A stretch of 64,000 bases of DNA from Streptacidiphilus fuscans (lineage in GTDB: Bacteria > Actinomycetota > Actinomycetes > Streptomycetales > Streptomycetaceae). The DNA is taken from positions 434,001 to 498,000 of the forward strand of contig NZ_JADPRT010000002.1 of NCBI RefSeq assembly GCF_015690355.1. The letters are read 5' to 3'. Position 1 is the stretch's first letter. Every line of letters begins with the position of its first letter. The notes beneath the pieces are model-generated. The model made no database searches, had not been told where the DNA came from, and was given only the letters and a program-made list of their open reading frames with translations. Below are positions 17,912-27,801 of the stretch, one piece after another. Made by a program: the position numbers and the translations under genes.

Positions 17912-18112
17912 TTGACGCACGGTATGGTCCTTGCCCGTGCCACCCCTCGAAGGGTCGGTTTATCCGACGGCGGCCTGCCACAGCGGGCCGGGGTCCGTAC
18001 GCTGCGATCAGTGGCGGACTGAGCGAGTCGGGGGTGGGGCACCGTACCGAAGACGACCCGGCGGCCCGAGACCAGTTCGGGCCGGATAACGCGAGGCCCT
18101 GGGGGCGGTGGC

Positions 18113-18847
18113 GTGACCGTGACGGATGTACAGCAGCAGACCAACAACGGGCTGGGTAACCAGCGCCGAGTGCTGGTGGTCGAGGACGAGCCGACGATCG
18201 CCGAGTCGATCGCGGCCAGACTCGGCGCAGAGGGCTTCCGCGTCGCGGTCTCCCACGACGGCCCGACGGCGGTCGACTGCTTCCAGACCTGGCAGCCCGA
18301 CCTGGTCGTGCTCGACGTGATGCTGCCCGGCTTCGACGGACTGGAGGTCTGCCGCCGGATCCAGGCGCAGCGCCCGGTCCCCGTGCTCATGCTCACCGCA
18401 CGCGACGACGAGACGGACCTGCTGGTCGGGCTCGGCGTCGGTGCGGACGACTACATGACGAAGCCGTTCTCCATGCGCGAGCTGGCGGCCCGCGTCAACG
18501 TGCTGCTGCGCCGCATCGAGCGCGCCCAGCTGGCCGCGCGGACGCCGATGGGCGGCACGCTGCGCCTGGGCGAGCTGGAGATCGACCACGTCCAGCGTCG
18601 GGTCCGGGTCACCGGCGAGGACGTGCACCTCACCCCGACCGAGTTCGACCTGCTGGCCTGCCTGGCCCAGCAGCCGCGCGCGGTGCTCACCCGGGAGCAG
18701 CTGCTGGCCGAGGTCTGGGACTGGACCGACGCGTCCGGCACCCGCACCGTCGACAGCCACGTCAAGGCGCTGCGTCGGAAGATCGGCGCCAACTGGATCC
18801 GCACCGTCCACGGCGTCGGCTACGCCCTGGAGTCCCCGGCCCCGTGA
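18113..18847 (+). CDS. OmpR/PhoB-family response regulator
   Basis: 244 aa, GTG start. Receiver domain about 19-132 with acidic pair E24/D25, phosphoacceptor D68 (VVLDVMLPG) and the conserved Lys in TKPFSM. Winged-helix Trans_reg_C domain about 150-240 (ELEIDHVQRRV to HGVGYALES). It overlaps the downstream kinase by GTGA, so the two are coupled and form a cognate pair. Target genes unknown. Confidence 0.93.
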   Translation: MTVTDVQQQTNNGLGNQRRVLVVEDEPTIAESIAARLGAEGFRVAVSHDGPTAVDCFQTWQPDLVVLDVMLPGFDGLEVCRRIQAQRPVPVLMLTARDDETDLLVGLGVGADDYMTKPFSMRELAARVNVLLRRIERAQLAARTPMGGTLRLGELEIDHVQRRVRVTGEDVHLTPTEFDLLACLAQQPRAVLTREQLLAEVWDWTDASGTRTVDSHVKALRRKIGANWIRTVHGVGYALESPAP

Positions 18848-20064
18848 CGAGAAGCGCTCCCGCACGTCGGCGCGAACCCCCGCAGGAGCCCCCGCAGCCC
18901 CCGAAGGCGGCGGGAGGCCGGGCGCCGCGTGCCAACCACGCGGAGCGCTTCTGGGCCGGGCTGCGCCCGTTCGACCCGCTGCGCTCGGTCAAGGCCAAGA
19001 TGAACGTGCTGGTCCTGACCTCCGTCTGCATCTCCACGCTGATGGTGGTGCTTGCGCTGAACTCCTCCACCCAGATCCGGGTGGTGATGATCTTCTCGGT
19101 GATCGCCTCGCTGCTGATCACCCAGCTGCTCGCGCACAACATGACCGCCGGGCTGCGTGAGATGACCGCCGCCTCGCGTGCGATGGCCGCCGGTGACTAC
19201 ACCCGGCGGGTGCACACCCGCTCCCTGGACGAGGTCGGCGAGCTCGCCCACGCCTTCAACACGATGGCCGACGACCTGGACGCGGCCGACCGCCAGCGCC
19301 GCGAGCTGATCGCCAACGTCTCGCACGAGCTGCGCACCCCCATAGCCGCCCTGCGCGCCGTGCTGGAGAACGTCGTCGACGGGGTGGTGGAGCCGAAACC
19401 GGCCACCATGGCCGCCGCGCTGGAGCAGACCGAGCGGCTGGGCCGCCTGGTCGCCCATCTCCTTGACTTGTCCAAGCTCGCCGACGGCGTGGACGCGCTG
19501 GAACTGCGCGGCTTCGAGGTCGAGCCGTTCCTGGCCGGGGTGCTGCGCGGGCTGACCGTGGACGGCTCCGTCTCCGGCGGCGCGAGCAAACGCCGCACCG
19601 ACGTCTCGCTACGGCTGGACGTCGCCGCGGGGCTCACCGCGCACGCCGACCCGGAGCGCCTGCACCAGGTCGTCGCCAACCTGGTCGACAACGCCTGCCG
19701 GCACAGCCCGCAGGACGGCACGGTCACGGTACGGGCCCGCTCGGCCGGCTCCGGCGGCCTGGTCGTCGACGTCGCGGACGAGGGCCCCGGCATCGCCCCC
19801 GAGGACCGGACCCGGGTCTTCGAGCGCTTCGGCCGCGGCAGCTCGGCGACCGCGCAGGGTCCCGGCGCGGACGGCGGCACCGGTCTCGGTCTGGCCATCG
19901 CCCGCTGGGCGGTCGAACTGCACGACGGCGCCATCGCCGTCGCCGACTCGCCGAAGGGCTGCCTGATCCGCGTCGAGCTCCCGGGCCCGCGCCGCGAGCC
20001 GCGCGAGGGGCGTGACCTGCGCGACCCCTGGGAACCGCCGATCCTCCCGCACATGCATCCCTGA
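18844..20064 (+). CDS. Membrane sensor histidine kinase
   Basis: 406 aa, GTG start overlapping the regulator by 4 bp. Pro-rich cytoplasmic N-terminus, two TM helices (about 53-72 and 78-98) with almost no extracytoplasmic loop, HAMP about 99-150, HisKA with H161 in NVSHELRTP, then HATPase_c with N box (NLVDNACRH), DEGPGI and GGTGLGLAI. The tiny loop suggests sensing within the membrane or through a partner. The ligand is unknown. Confidence 0.92.
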   Translation: MTRSAPARRREPPQEPPQPPKAAGGRAPRANHAERFWAGLRPFDPLRSVKAKMNVLVLTSVCISTLMVVLALNSSTQIRVVMIFSVIASLLITQLLAHNMTAGLREMTAASRAMAAGDYTRRVHTRSLDEVGELAHAFNTMADDLDAADRQRRELIANVSHELRTPIAALRAVLENVVDGVVEPKPATMAAALEQTERLGRLVAHLLDLSKLADGVDALELRGFEVEPFLAGVLRGLTVDGSVSGGASKRRTDVSLRLDVAAGLTAHADPERLHQVVANLVDNACRHSPQDGTVTVRARSAGSGGLVVDVADEGPGIAPEDRTRVFERFGRGSSATAQGPGADGGTGLGLAIARWAVELHDGAIAVADSPKGCLIRVELPGPRREPREGRDLRDPWEPPILPHMHP

Positions 20065-20287
20065 GCCGAAAGAATGCCCGATTCGCCGGGTTCCGGGCGC
20101 ACGAACAGCTTCTCGTTCTCCCCAATCACGCCCGACTTCTAACCTCGCGTTTCGGCCATTGTTTGCGGCCGGACTGTGATCTGGGCGACCCTTGCCGTGC
20201 GGGACCTGCGCGGACGTGCGGCGGAGGCGTAGCCTTACTACCCGCTGTCCACCATTCACACGGAAGCGGAAGAGGGCGGTTGCCGCC

Positions 20288-23200
20288 GTGTCTCCACAGT
20301 CCCCACACACCAGCTCACCTGCCACCTCGACCGAGCCCGGCCCCGGTGCCGCGTTCGGCCCGAACGAGTGGCTCGTGGACGAGATCTACCAGCAGTACCT
20401 CCAGGACCCGAACTCGGTCGACCGGGCCTGGTGGGATTTCTTCGCCGACTACAAGACCAGCCACGCCAAGAAGGCGGGTGCCACCGCCGTCGCCGCGACC
20501 GGGACGCCTACGGCACCCCCGATCCCGGCTGCCGCTGCGGTACCCGCCCCGGCTGCCGCACCCGCTTCGCCTGCTGCACCCGCTCCGGCTCCCGCAGCGC
20601 CGGCAGCCCCCGTGGCTCCGGCCGCGACCCCGGCCCCGGCTGCTGCTCCCGCGCAGCCGGTCGCCGCTGCGGCTCCCGCCGCCCCCTCCGCCGCAGCGCC
20701 GCTGACCCAGCGCCCTGCGACGCCCGCCGCGCCCACCCAGCGCGTGGCCGCCACTCCGGCCGCTCCCGCCGACACCGTTAAGGACAGCAGCAACGTGACC
20801 GCCCCCGCCGAGGCACCGTCAGGACCCGAGCTCGTCGCGCTGAAGGGCCCGAGCGCCCGGATCGTGGCGAACATGGACGCCTCGCTCTCGATGCCGACCG
20901 CGACCAGCGTCCGCGCCGTCCCCGCGAAGCTGCTGATCGACAACCGCATCGTCATCAACAACCACCTGAAGCGCGCCCGCGGTGGCAAGGTCAGCTTCAC
21001 CCACATCATCGGCTACGCCATGGTCCAGGCCATGAAGGCCATGCCGGCGATGAACCACGGCTTCCAGGAGAAGGACGGCAAGCCCTTCCTGGTCAAGCCC
21101 GAGCACGTCAACCTCGGCCTGGCGATCGACCTGACCAAGCCGAACGGCGACCGCCAGCTGGTCGTCGCCGCGATCAAGAAGGCCGAGACCCTCGACTTCT
21201 TCGGCTTCTGGCAGGCCTACGAGGACATCGTCCGCCGCGCCCGTCAGAACAAGCTCACGGTCGACGACTTCTCAGGCGTCACCTGCTCGCTGACCAACCC
21301 CGGCGGCATCGGCACCGTCCACTCCGTGCCGCGCCTGATGCCCGGTCAGGGCACCATCCTGGGCGTCGGTTCGATGGAGTACCCGGCCGAGTTCCAGGGC
21401 GCCTCCGAGGAGACGCTGGCGGGCATGGGCATCTCCAAGGTGATGACCCTGACGTCCACCTACGACCACCGGGTCATCCAGGGCGCCCAGTCCGGCGAGT
21501 TCCTGCGCACGATCCACCAGCTGCTGCTGGGCCAGGACGGCTTCTACGACAAGATCTTCGAGTCGCTGCGGATCCCCTACGAGCCGGTCCGCTGGGCGAC
21601 CGACGTGGCCCGCACCCACGACAACGAGGTCAACAAGACCGCCCGCGTGATGGAGCTCATCCACTCCTTCCGCGTCCGCGGTCACCTGATGGCCGACACC
21701 GACCCGCTCGAGTACAAGCAGCGCAAGCACCCGGACCTCGACGTCCAGGCGCACGACCTGACGCTGTGGGACCTGGAGCGCGAGTTCGCGGTGGGCGGCT
21801 TCGCCGGCCACACGATGATGAAGCTGCGCGACATCCTCGGCGTGCTGCGCGACTCGTACTGCCGCACCGTCGGCATCGAGTACATGCACATCCAGGACCC
21901 GAAGCAGCGCCGCTGGATCCAGGCCCGCGTCGAGCGCGGCACCGACCGTCCGGAGCGCGAGGAGCAGCTGCGCATCCTGCGCCGCCTCAACGCCGCCGAG
22001 GCGTTCGAGACGTTCCTGCAGACCAAGTACGTCGGCCAGAAGCGCTTCTCGCTGGAGGGCGGCGAGTCCGTCATCCCGCTGCTGGACGCGGTGCTGGACT
22101 CGGCGGCCGAGGCCCGTCTGGTCGAGGCCGTCATCGGCATGGCCCACCGTGGCCGCCTGAACGTGCTGGCCAACATCGTCGGCAAGTCCTACGCGCAGAT
22201 CTTCCGTGAGTTCGAGGGCAACCTCGACCCGAAGTCGATGCACGGCTCCGGCGACGTGAAGTACCACCTGGGCTCGGACGGCACCTTCACCGGCCTGGAC
22301 GGCGAGACCCTCAAGGTCTCCCTCGCGGCCAACCCGTCCCACCTGGAGGCGGTCGACCCGATCGTCGAGGGCATCGCCCGCGCCAAGCAGGACGTCCTCG
22401 ACAAGGCCGGCGACTCGTTCGACGTCCTGCCGATCCAGATCCACGGCGACGCGGCCTTCGCGGGCCAGGGCGTCGTGGCCGAGACGCTGAACATGTCGCA
22501 GCTGCGCGGCTACCGCACCGGCGGCACCGTGCACGTGGTGATCAACAACCAGGTCGGCTTCACCGCCGCCCCGGCCGCCTCGCGCTCGTCGATGTACTGC
22601 ACCGACGTGGCCCGCATGATCGAGGCCCCGATCTTCCACGTGAACGGCGACGACCCGGAGGCCGTGGTCCGCGTCGCGCGGCTCGCCTTCGAGTTCCGCC
22701 AGGCGTTCCACAAGGACGTCGTGATCGACCTCATCTGCTACCGCCGCCGCGGTCACAACGAGGCCGACAACCCGTCGTTCACGCAGCCGCTGATGTACGA
22801 CCTGATCGACAAGAAGCGCTCGGTGCGCAAGCTCTACACCGAGGGCCTGATCGGTCGCGGCGACATCACCCTGGAAGAGGCCGAGCAGGCGCTCAAGGAC
22901 TACCAGGACCAGCTGGAGAAGGTCTTCGCCGAGGTCCGCGAGGCCTCCGGCACGCCGGCCCAGCCGGTCTCCGAGCGTCCGCAGGCGACCTTCCCGGTCT
23001 CGGTCGGCACCGGCATCTCGCAGGAGATGGTCAAGCGCATCGCCGAGTCCCAGGTCGCGCTGCCCGAGTGGCTGACGGTCCACCCGCGTCTGCTGCCGCA
23101 GCTGCAGCGCCGCGCGGCGATGATCGAGGACGGCACCATCGACTGGGCCATGGGCGAGACCCTCGCCATCGGCTCGCTGCTGATGGAGGGCCACCCGGTC

Positions 23201-24184
23201 CGCCTGGCCGGCCAGGACAGCCGCCGCGGCACCTTCGGCCAGCGCCACGCGGTGCTGATCGACAACAAGACCGGCGAGGACTACACCCCGCTGCTCTACC
23301 TGACGCAGGACCAGGCTCGCTACACCGTCTACGACTCGCTGCTCAGCGAGTACGCGGCGATGGGCTTCGAGTACGGCTACTCGCTGGCCCGTCCGGACGC
23401 GCTGGTGATGTGGGAGGCACAGTTCGGCGACTTCGCCAACGGCGCGTCCACCATCATCGACGAGTACATCTCCTCGTCGGAGACCAAGTGGGGCCAGAAC
23501 TCCGGCGTCACGCTGCTCCTCCCGCACGGTTACGAGGGCCAGGGACCGGACCACTCGTCCGCCCGCCCGGAGCGCTTCCTCCAGCTGTGCGCCGAGAACA
23601 ACATGACTGTCGCGATGCCGACCCTGCCGTCGAACTACTTCCACCTGCTGCGCTGGCAGACGCACAACCCGCACCACAAGCCGCTGATCGTCTTCACCCC
23701 GAAGTCGATGCTGCGTCTGAAGGCGGCGGCGTCCAAGGCGGAGGAGTTCACCACCGGCGGCTTCCGCCCGGTCATCGGCGACGACACGGTCGACCCGGCG
23801 AACGTGCGCAAGGTCGTGATCACGGCCGGCAAGTTCTACTACGACCTGGCCGCCGCCCGCACCGAGCGGGGCATCACCGACACGGCGATCGTCCGCGTCG
23901 AGCGGCTCTACCCGCTCCCGGTGAACGAGCTCCAGGAGGAGCTCAAGCGCTACGGCACGGACGTCCAGTACGTCTGGGCCCAGGAGGAGCCCTCCAACCA
24001 GGGCGCCTGGCCGTTCATCGCGCTGAACCTGGTGGACCACATCGACGTCGTCGTCGGCCCCTCCGCCAGCCGCCAGCGCCTCCGCCGCGTCGCCCGCCCG
24101 GCCTCCTCCGCCCCGGCGGTCGGCTCGGCCAAGCGCCACGCGCAGGAGCAGCAGCAGCTGATCGACGAGGTGTACACCCTCTGA
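20288..24184 (+). CDS. sucA: Multifunctional 2-oxoglutarate dehydrogenase E1 / dihydrolipoamide succinyltransferase
   Basis: 1298 aa, the fused actinobacterial enzyme (Kgd/SucA type). Residues 1-60 hold the E1 N-terminal element ([16 protein letters not shown]). A long Ala/Pro linker follows, then an E2-type acyltransferase domain (about 180-430) with the catalytic YDHRVIQGA, and a ThDP-dependent E1 module ([20 protein letters not shown]) with the transketolase-like C-terminus. No lipoyl domain, as usual for this fusion; lipoyl is supplied by the separate E2. Converts 2-oxoglutarate to succinyl-CoA in the TCA cycle. The GTG at 20288 gives MSPQSP; the ATG at 20192 would add an Arg/Cys-rich extension. 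Confidence 0.95.
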   Translation: MSPQSPHTSSPATSTEPGPGAAFGPNEWLVDEIYQQYLQDPNSVDRAWWDFFADYKTSHAKKAGATAVAATGTPTAPPIPAAAAVPAPAAAPASPAAPAPAPAAPAAPVAPAATPAPAAAPAQPVAAAAPAAPSAAAPLTQRPATPAAPTQRVAATPAAPADTVKDSSNVTAPAEAPSGPELVALKGPSARIVANMDASLSMPTATSVRAVPAKLLIDNRIVINNHLKRARGGKVSFTHIIGYAMVQAMKAMPAMNHGFQEKDGKPFLVKPEHVNLGLAIDLTKPNGDRQLVVAAIKKAETLDFFGFWQAYEDIVRRARQNKLTVDDFSGVTCSLTNPGGIGTVHSVPRLMPGQGTILGVGSMEYPAEFQGASEETLAGMGISKVMTLTSTYDHRVIQGAQSGEFLRTIHQLLLGQDGFYDKIFESLRIPYEPVRWATDVARTHDNEVNKTARVMELIHSFRVRGHLMADTDPLEYKQRKHPDLDVQAHDLTLWDLEREFAVGGFAGHTMMKLRDILGVLRDSYCRTVGIEYMHIQDPKQRRWIQARVERGTDRPEREEQLRILRRLNAAEAFETFLQTKYVGQKRFSLEGGESVIPLLDAVLDSAAEARLVEAVIGMAHRGRLNVLANIVGKSYAQIFREFEGNLDPKSMHGSGDVKYHLGSDGTFTGLDGETLKVSLAANPSHLEAVDPIVEGIARAKQDVLDKAGDSFDVLPIQIHGDAAFAGQGVVAETLNMSQLRGYRTGGTVHVVINNQVGFTAAPAASRSSMYCTDVARMIEAPIFHVNGDDPEAVVRVARLAFEFRQAFHKDVVIDLICYRRRGHNEADNPSFTQPLMYDLIDKKRSVRKLYTEGLIGRGDITLEEAEQALKDYQDQLEKVFAEVREASGTPAQPVSERPQATFPVSVGTGISQEMVKRIAESQVALPEWLTVHPRLLPQLQRRAAMIEDGTIDWAMGETLAIGSLLMEGHPVRLAGQDSRRGTFGQRHAVLIDNKTGEDYTPLLYLTQDQARYTVYDSLLSEYAAMGFEYGYSLARPDALVMWEAQFGDFANGASTIIDEYISSSETKWGQNSGVTLLLPHGYEGQGPDHSSARPERFLQLCAENNMTVAMPTLPSNYFHLLRWQTHNPHHKPLIVFTPKSMLRLKAAASKAEEFTTGGFRPVIGDDTVDPANVRKVVITAGKFYYDLAAARTERGITDTAIVRVERLYPLPVNELQEELKRYGTDVQYVWAQEEPSNQGAWPFIALNLVDHIDVVVGPSASRQRLRRVARPASSAPAVGSAKRHAQEQQQLIDEVYTL

Positions 24185-24200
24185 TCAAGCGGCCGATCAG

Positions 24201-24218
24201 GCGGTGACGCGTCACCGC
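24201..24218. repeat. 18-bp perfect palindrome after sucA
   Basis: GCGGTGACGCGTCACCGC is a perfect 18-bp palindrome 17 bp after the sucA stop and ahead of the terminator. It has no loop, so as a protein-binding site it fits better than as a terminator. No regulator is assigned. Confidence 0.6.
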
Positions 24219-24231
24219 TGACGCGCTGAAA

Positions 24232-24263
24232 GGACCCGGTACCCCGGTCGGGGTGCCGGGTCC
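24232..24263 (+). terminator. Intrinsic terminator of sucA
   Basis: GGACCCGGTACCCC pairs with GGGGTGCCGGGTCC (one G-T mismatch) around loop GGTC, followed by CTTGTCTTCT. 14-bp stem 48 nt after the stop codon. Confidence 0.85.
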
Positions 24264-24365
24264 CTTGTCTTCTGTCGGTGCGTAGACCCCCGCCCCGGCC
24301 CTCTGACGCCCGCCTGTAGCATCATTTCGGCCACGAAGAGATGTACACGACATCGGGAGGGTCGG

Positions 24366-25280
24366 ATGGCCGGGGAAACACCAACCGCGTACTGGACCTG
24401 GCAGGTGGAACTGCCTACCGACGACGTCGTACGTGGCAGCCTGGATGCGGTCCTCACGGCCGTCTACCAGCTGGGTCGCGAACATCTGGCCGTCGCGGTG
24501 CCACACTTGACCATCCGTACGGGCGGAGTAGCCGCGGAATTCGCCGTGCAAGGCAGCTCCCTGGCCGAGAACGCGGAACGAATCGCAGATGAGGTACGGA
24601 ACGCGGGCGGCGGTGCCCCGGACGGCGAAGTGACGATACTCGGTGACTGTGTCGGCACATGGGTCGGAGCCGATGGCGAATCACACCGGGAACCGCTGCT
24701 GACCCGCGTCCGCGCGGAAGCACGTGCCGGACAGTTGTCCATCGCCGTCGGGGCATTCGGCGACGCCTTCCTCCCCTGGGATCTGTCCGGCGCACCGCAG
24801 CCTGCGGTCTACCAGCGGAACGCGCCACGTCTCGCCGCCGCCCTGTCGGCGATCACCGTGGCACTGCGTTCGCCGATCCAGCCCGGCGACGAGACAGCGT
24901 TGGCTGTGCCCACTGCGGGCGGAGCAGTGAACCGGCTCAGCGCAGACGGCGAAGTGCTGGACCTGACCGCGCCCTTGGCACGGCTCACGCCGAGCACCCC
25001 CCTCTACGTGCCGACGCACCCCAGCGACGACCAGATGGTCTTCGAGCTTCTGGACAGTCCCGAGGGCGCGGTGCCGGTCGCTTTCACGTCGCTCGACCTG
25101 TTGATCGAACGGCTCGGATCTTCACAGCCATGGACCGCCGTGCGCGCAGAAAAATTCATCACGCTGATGGAGCGTCTTGGAGCCCCTCCGATCCGTCTTG
25201 ACCCGCCGGTAGAACCAGAAGCGCGACGTTGGACGGCGGACGATGTACTCGCCTATGAGGAGGAGTTGAGTCGTGGGTAA
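24366..25280 (+). CDS. WXG100-cassette protein with SAV_915/SseB-like C-terminus
   Basis: 304 aa, not assigned a firm function. It starts behind GGGAGGG. The N-terminal half has a segment resembling ESX-associated helper proteins; residues about 235-275 (AVPVAFTSLDLLIERLG, QPW) match the SAV_915/SseB-type module found beside streptomycete type VII substrates. No signal peptide. Its end overlaps the next gene by 8 bp, so the four genes to 27381 form one operon. Codon third positions are visibly less GC-saturated than in sucA. Confidence 0.65.
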   Translation: MAGETPTAYWTWQVELPTDDVVRGSLDAVLTAVYQLGREHLAVAVPHLTIRTGGVAAEFAVQGSSLAENAERIADEVRNAGGGAPDGEVTILGDCVGTWVGADGESHREPLLTRVRAEARAGQLSIAVGAFGDAFLPWDLSGAPQPAVYQRNAPRLAAALSAITVALRSPIQPGDETALAVPTAGGAVNRLSADGEVLDLTAPLARLTPSTPLYVPTHPSDDQMVFELLDSPEGAVPVAFTSLDLLIERLGSSQPWTAVRAEKFITLMERLGAPPIRLDPPVEPEARRWTADDVLAYEEELSRG

Positions 25281-25572
25281 CGGCTATCAGGTCGTACTGG
25301 CGGATTTGGCCGCCATGGCGAAGACCTACCACACGCAAGCAGACGACTATCGCTCTCTGAAAATGCAGGTCACCCCACCCCTGGCGGACGGCGGCGACCC
25401 CGGGTTCAATGACGCACTGCAGACCATCATGAACGCCGTAGATTCACTGCATACCAAGGTGGGGGACAGGATCGCCGACCATGGCGACAAGCTCGGCTAC
25501 GCGCATGACTCCTATCAACGTCGCGATGTGGACGTGCACGGCGTCTTCGAAGATCTGATGCCGGACTCATGA
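25273..25572 (+). CDS. Small helical WXG100-like protein (ESX partner)
   Basis: 99 aa, GTG start inside the end of the previous gene. Predicted as two helices around a central loop (PLADGGDPGFNDAL), the size and shape of WXG100/DUF6317-type ESX proteins, but lacking a canonical W-x-G. Its last 4 bp (ATGA) overlap the next gene. Most likely the small heterodimer partner or chaperone of the larger WXG protein. Confidence 0.65.
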   Translation: MGNGYQVVLADLAAMAKTYHTQADDYRSLKMQVTPPLADGGDPGFNDALQTIMNAVDSLHTKVGDRIADHGDKLGYAHDSYQRRDVDVHGVFEDLMPDS

Positions 25573-26843
25573 GCGGGGGAAGCAACAACTGGATCGGCGG
25601 CGACTTCGCCGGGCTCCAGCACATGGGCGCCACCCTGACCGGCGCCGTGGAGCCCCTTCAGACGGTAATCGCGTCCCTCGACAGCGGCGTCGACTCGCTG
25701 GTGAGCGCAGCCGGCTGGCAGGGTGACGCAGCCACCCAATTCCGGAAAGCCTGGACGACGGACTCGATCACAGCGGGCGGATACTCCGACCTGGTCGGCT
25801 CCGTTGGCAAGACATTGAGCAGCCTGGGCGACTCCCTCTCATCGCTCAACGACGCCCTCTACAACGCAGCACAGACCGCGAAGAGCAAGGGCCTCCAAGT
25901 CGGCCCGCACGGCGAACCGCTGACCACGGTGGCGAACGCGAGCGACGGCACGGCGCTCAACGAGTACACCCAGGTGTACGAAGCCATCACGCTGCAGGCG
26001 GAGAACGCTCGCGTTCAAGCCGCGACAGCCCTGCAGGGGTTCTACGCGGGAATTGACCCAGACCAGCCGATGCAAGCGAGCGACAAGATGACCGTCGCCG
26101 CGTTTCTCCGAGATCTCTACGCCACCAGCGACGACCGCAAGAGCGCGGCAGCCGACAAAGCGAACGAGGAGCTGGAGGAAGCCGAGAGGTCTCGGGACGC
26201 CGCTCGAGCTGCACTCAAAACCGAAGTCGCCTCGCTCGGTAAGAAGATGGAAGGCGTCCGGACAGACCTGAGCTCGTTCAAGGACTACAAGTCGGCCGTC
26301 GCCGACTTCAAGGCGAGCGAGACCGAACTGAATGCCGCCCTGGACAGCCGGAACGCCTTCTCGAAGCTCGTGAACTTCAAGACCGGTGACCTCGACGGCC
26401 TGAGTGAGTTGCTGTCTAAGTTCAAGTACGCTCCGGACTTCCTCAAGGACATCCCGGTGTTGGACGTGGCCGCAGCGCTGACCGGCTCGGGGTTCGAGGC
26501 AATAAAAGACCATGACGAAGGTTGGTCATGGACCCACTCGATCCTGGTGGACGGCGGCGCGGCGGTGGGCGGTGTGCTCGCTGGGGTTGGCCTCGCTGCT
26601 GCCGCCCCTGAGGGCCTGGCCGGTGCAGCCTATGTAGGCGCGACTTCATTGGAGCTGGCGGGTGCGGTCGCTGTTGGCGTCGGCATCGACAAAGCGGTCC
26701 ATGAACACTGGAGCGAGGACGTCCACGACCACGGCGTCGTCGGCGGGCTGGCCTACGGGAGCTGGAACGTCGTCAAGGGAACCGGAAAATCTATGTGGGG
26801 CGATGTGACGGGAGCATGGCATGGAATCACCAGCCTCTTCTAA
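25569..26843 (+). CDS. Large WXG100-domain protein, putative type VII secreted effector
   Basis: 424 aa. Residues about 1-100 form the WXG100 hairpin with the motif in AAGWQGDAATQFRKAW (W55-x-G57). A helical middle section (about 190-270, Glu/Lys/Ala-rich coiled coil) follows. Residues about 320-385 contain two glycine/alanine-rich hydrophobic segments (GGVLAGVGLAAAAPEGLAGA; ELAGAVAVGVGIDKAV), reminiscent of membrane-inserting tails. No enzymatic toxin motif was recognised. A pore-forming or membrane-targeted effector is an inference. The next gene overlaps it by 23 bp. Confidence 0.7.
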   Translation: MSGGSNNWIGGDFAGLQHMGATLTGAVEPLQTVIASLDSGVDSLVSAAGWQGDAATQFRKAWTTDSITAGGYSDLVGSVGKTLSSLGDSLSSLNDALYNAAQTAKSKGLQVGPHGEPLTTVANASDGTALNEYTQVYEAITLQAENARVQAATALQGFYAGIDPDQPMQASDKMTVAAFLRDLYATSDDRKSAAADKANEELEEAERSRDAARAALKTEVASLGKKMEGVRTDLSSFKDYKSAVADFKASETELNAALDSRNAFSKLVNFKTGDLDGLSELLSKFKYAPDFLKDIPVLDVAAALTGSGFEAIKDHDEGWSWTHSILVDGGAAVGGVLAGVGLAAAAPEGLAGAAYVGATSLELAGAVAVGVGIDKAVHEHWSEDVHDHGVVGGLAYGSWNVVKGTGKSMWGDVTGAWHGITSLF

Positions 26844-27381
26844 GGAGTACGCGCAGTACGCACCAACACCGTTGCGGGTGCAGTTTCTCGGCACGTCCTG
26901 GGTACAGCGGGGACCCGGGTACTGGGCGAGGCGGACGCTGCTGACCCTCGTAAGGTGCATCCTCATGGTGGCCATCGCGACCGTCGCCGGATCAGCGTTC
27001 TACGGCGTAGGGAGCTCCCACCTTCAGCCAACGGTCCGTGACCTGACGCTCGCCGCCATGGGAGTGCTCGTCCTGGTGGGCCTTGCATTCGGCGTCCGGG
27101 AGTCCGTTCTCGTCAATCGGACCACACTCACGCCCGAGGAGTGGCGTCAGCGCCGGCAGGAGGCTCGACGCCGCCTCCCCTGGCCGGTCAAGATGATGAT
27201 GAATTCGGTCGTCCTCATCCTCTTGCTGCCTGCCACCGGGCCGGTGCTCTTCGGCTTCGCGCTCTCATGGCTGCCCGGCACCACGCTCGGACGGGAACTG
27301 CCGGAGGAGCGCGGCGCCCGTGCGCGCCTGCAAGCGGATCAGCAGCGCTACGACCGGCTCTTCCACCGCGACCCCGCCTGA
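26821..27381 (+). CDS. Membrane protein, candidate immunity partner of the WXG protein
   Basis: 186 aa with three hydrophobic segments (about 45-62, 75-92, 123-150) and a basic cytoplasmic linker (EEWRQRRQEARRRL). No recognised domain. It starts inside the effector-like gene, the layout usual for toxin/immunity pairs. An immunity or anchoring role is inferred from position only. Confidence 0.6.
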   Translation: MESPASSKEYAQYAPTPLRVQFLGTSWVQRGPGYWARRTLLTLVRCILMVAIATVAGSAFYGVGSSHLQPTVRDLTLAAMGVLVLVGLAFGVRESVLVNRTTLTPEEWRQRRQEARRRLPWPVKMMMNSVVLILLLPATGPVLFGFALSWLPGTTLGRELPEERGARARLQADQQRYDRLFHRDPA

Positions 27382-27431
27382 GCTGTCGTACCCTTCGGGC
27401 GAGGACTTCTGCGAGAGGAAAAGCAACAGCC

Positions 27432-27611
27432 GTGTACTTCACCGACCGTGGCATCGAGGAGCTGCAGAACCGCCGGGGCGAGGAGGAGGTCAGCTTCGAC
27501 TGGCTGGCGGACCGGCTGCAGGAGTTCGTGGACCTGAACCCCGAGTTCGAGGTGCCGGTGGAGCGGCTGGCGACGTGGCTGGCGCGGCTCGACGACGAGG
27601 ACGACGAGTAG
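27432..27611 (+). CDS. DUF6104 family small acidic protein
   Basis: 59 aa, GTG start behind GAGAGGAAAAG. Sequence begins YFTDRGIEELQ and ends in the acidic LDDEDDE, matching a short conserved streptomycete family of unknown function. The codon usage is again typical of the chromosome, in contrast to the preceding four genes. Confidence 0.78.
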   Translation: MYFTDRGIEELQNRRGEEEVSFDWLADRLQEFVDLNPEFEVPVERLATWLARLDDEDDE

Positions 27612-27688
27612 CGGCTCAGCCGATCCCCGAGTCGTCCCCAAGTCATCCCCGAGGTGACCCCGACACGATCCCGGACGCGACCCTGAGA

Positions 27689-27732
27689 TTCGCGATATAG
27701 CTTGACTCCTGGCGAGTGCGATATATCGTGAA
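27689..27732. promoter_or_regulatory. Operator/promoter of the DUF4097-PadR operon
   Basis: TTCGCGATATA (27689-27699) and TATATCGTGAA (27722-27732) form an 11-nt inverted repeat with one mismatch across 22 bp, in an AT-rich island. TTGACT at 27702-27707 is a likely -35 and the right arm covers the -10 region, so a protein bound to both arms would block RNA polymerase. The PadR regulator of the operon is the obvious candidate. Confidence 0.6.
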
Positions 27733-27801
27733 GAGCAGAAGGCCGCGCCCGGGTCGGCGCGGTGCAGCCGCGGCTACGCCGCACGCATCGGGGAGACCGG
27801 T

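Noticed and set aside
21272..24139. 955-codon open frame antisense to sucA
   Set aside because: High-GC third-position bias creates long antisense frames; composition is low-complexity Arg/Val/Asp/Leu with no domain, and sucA is a certain gene.
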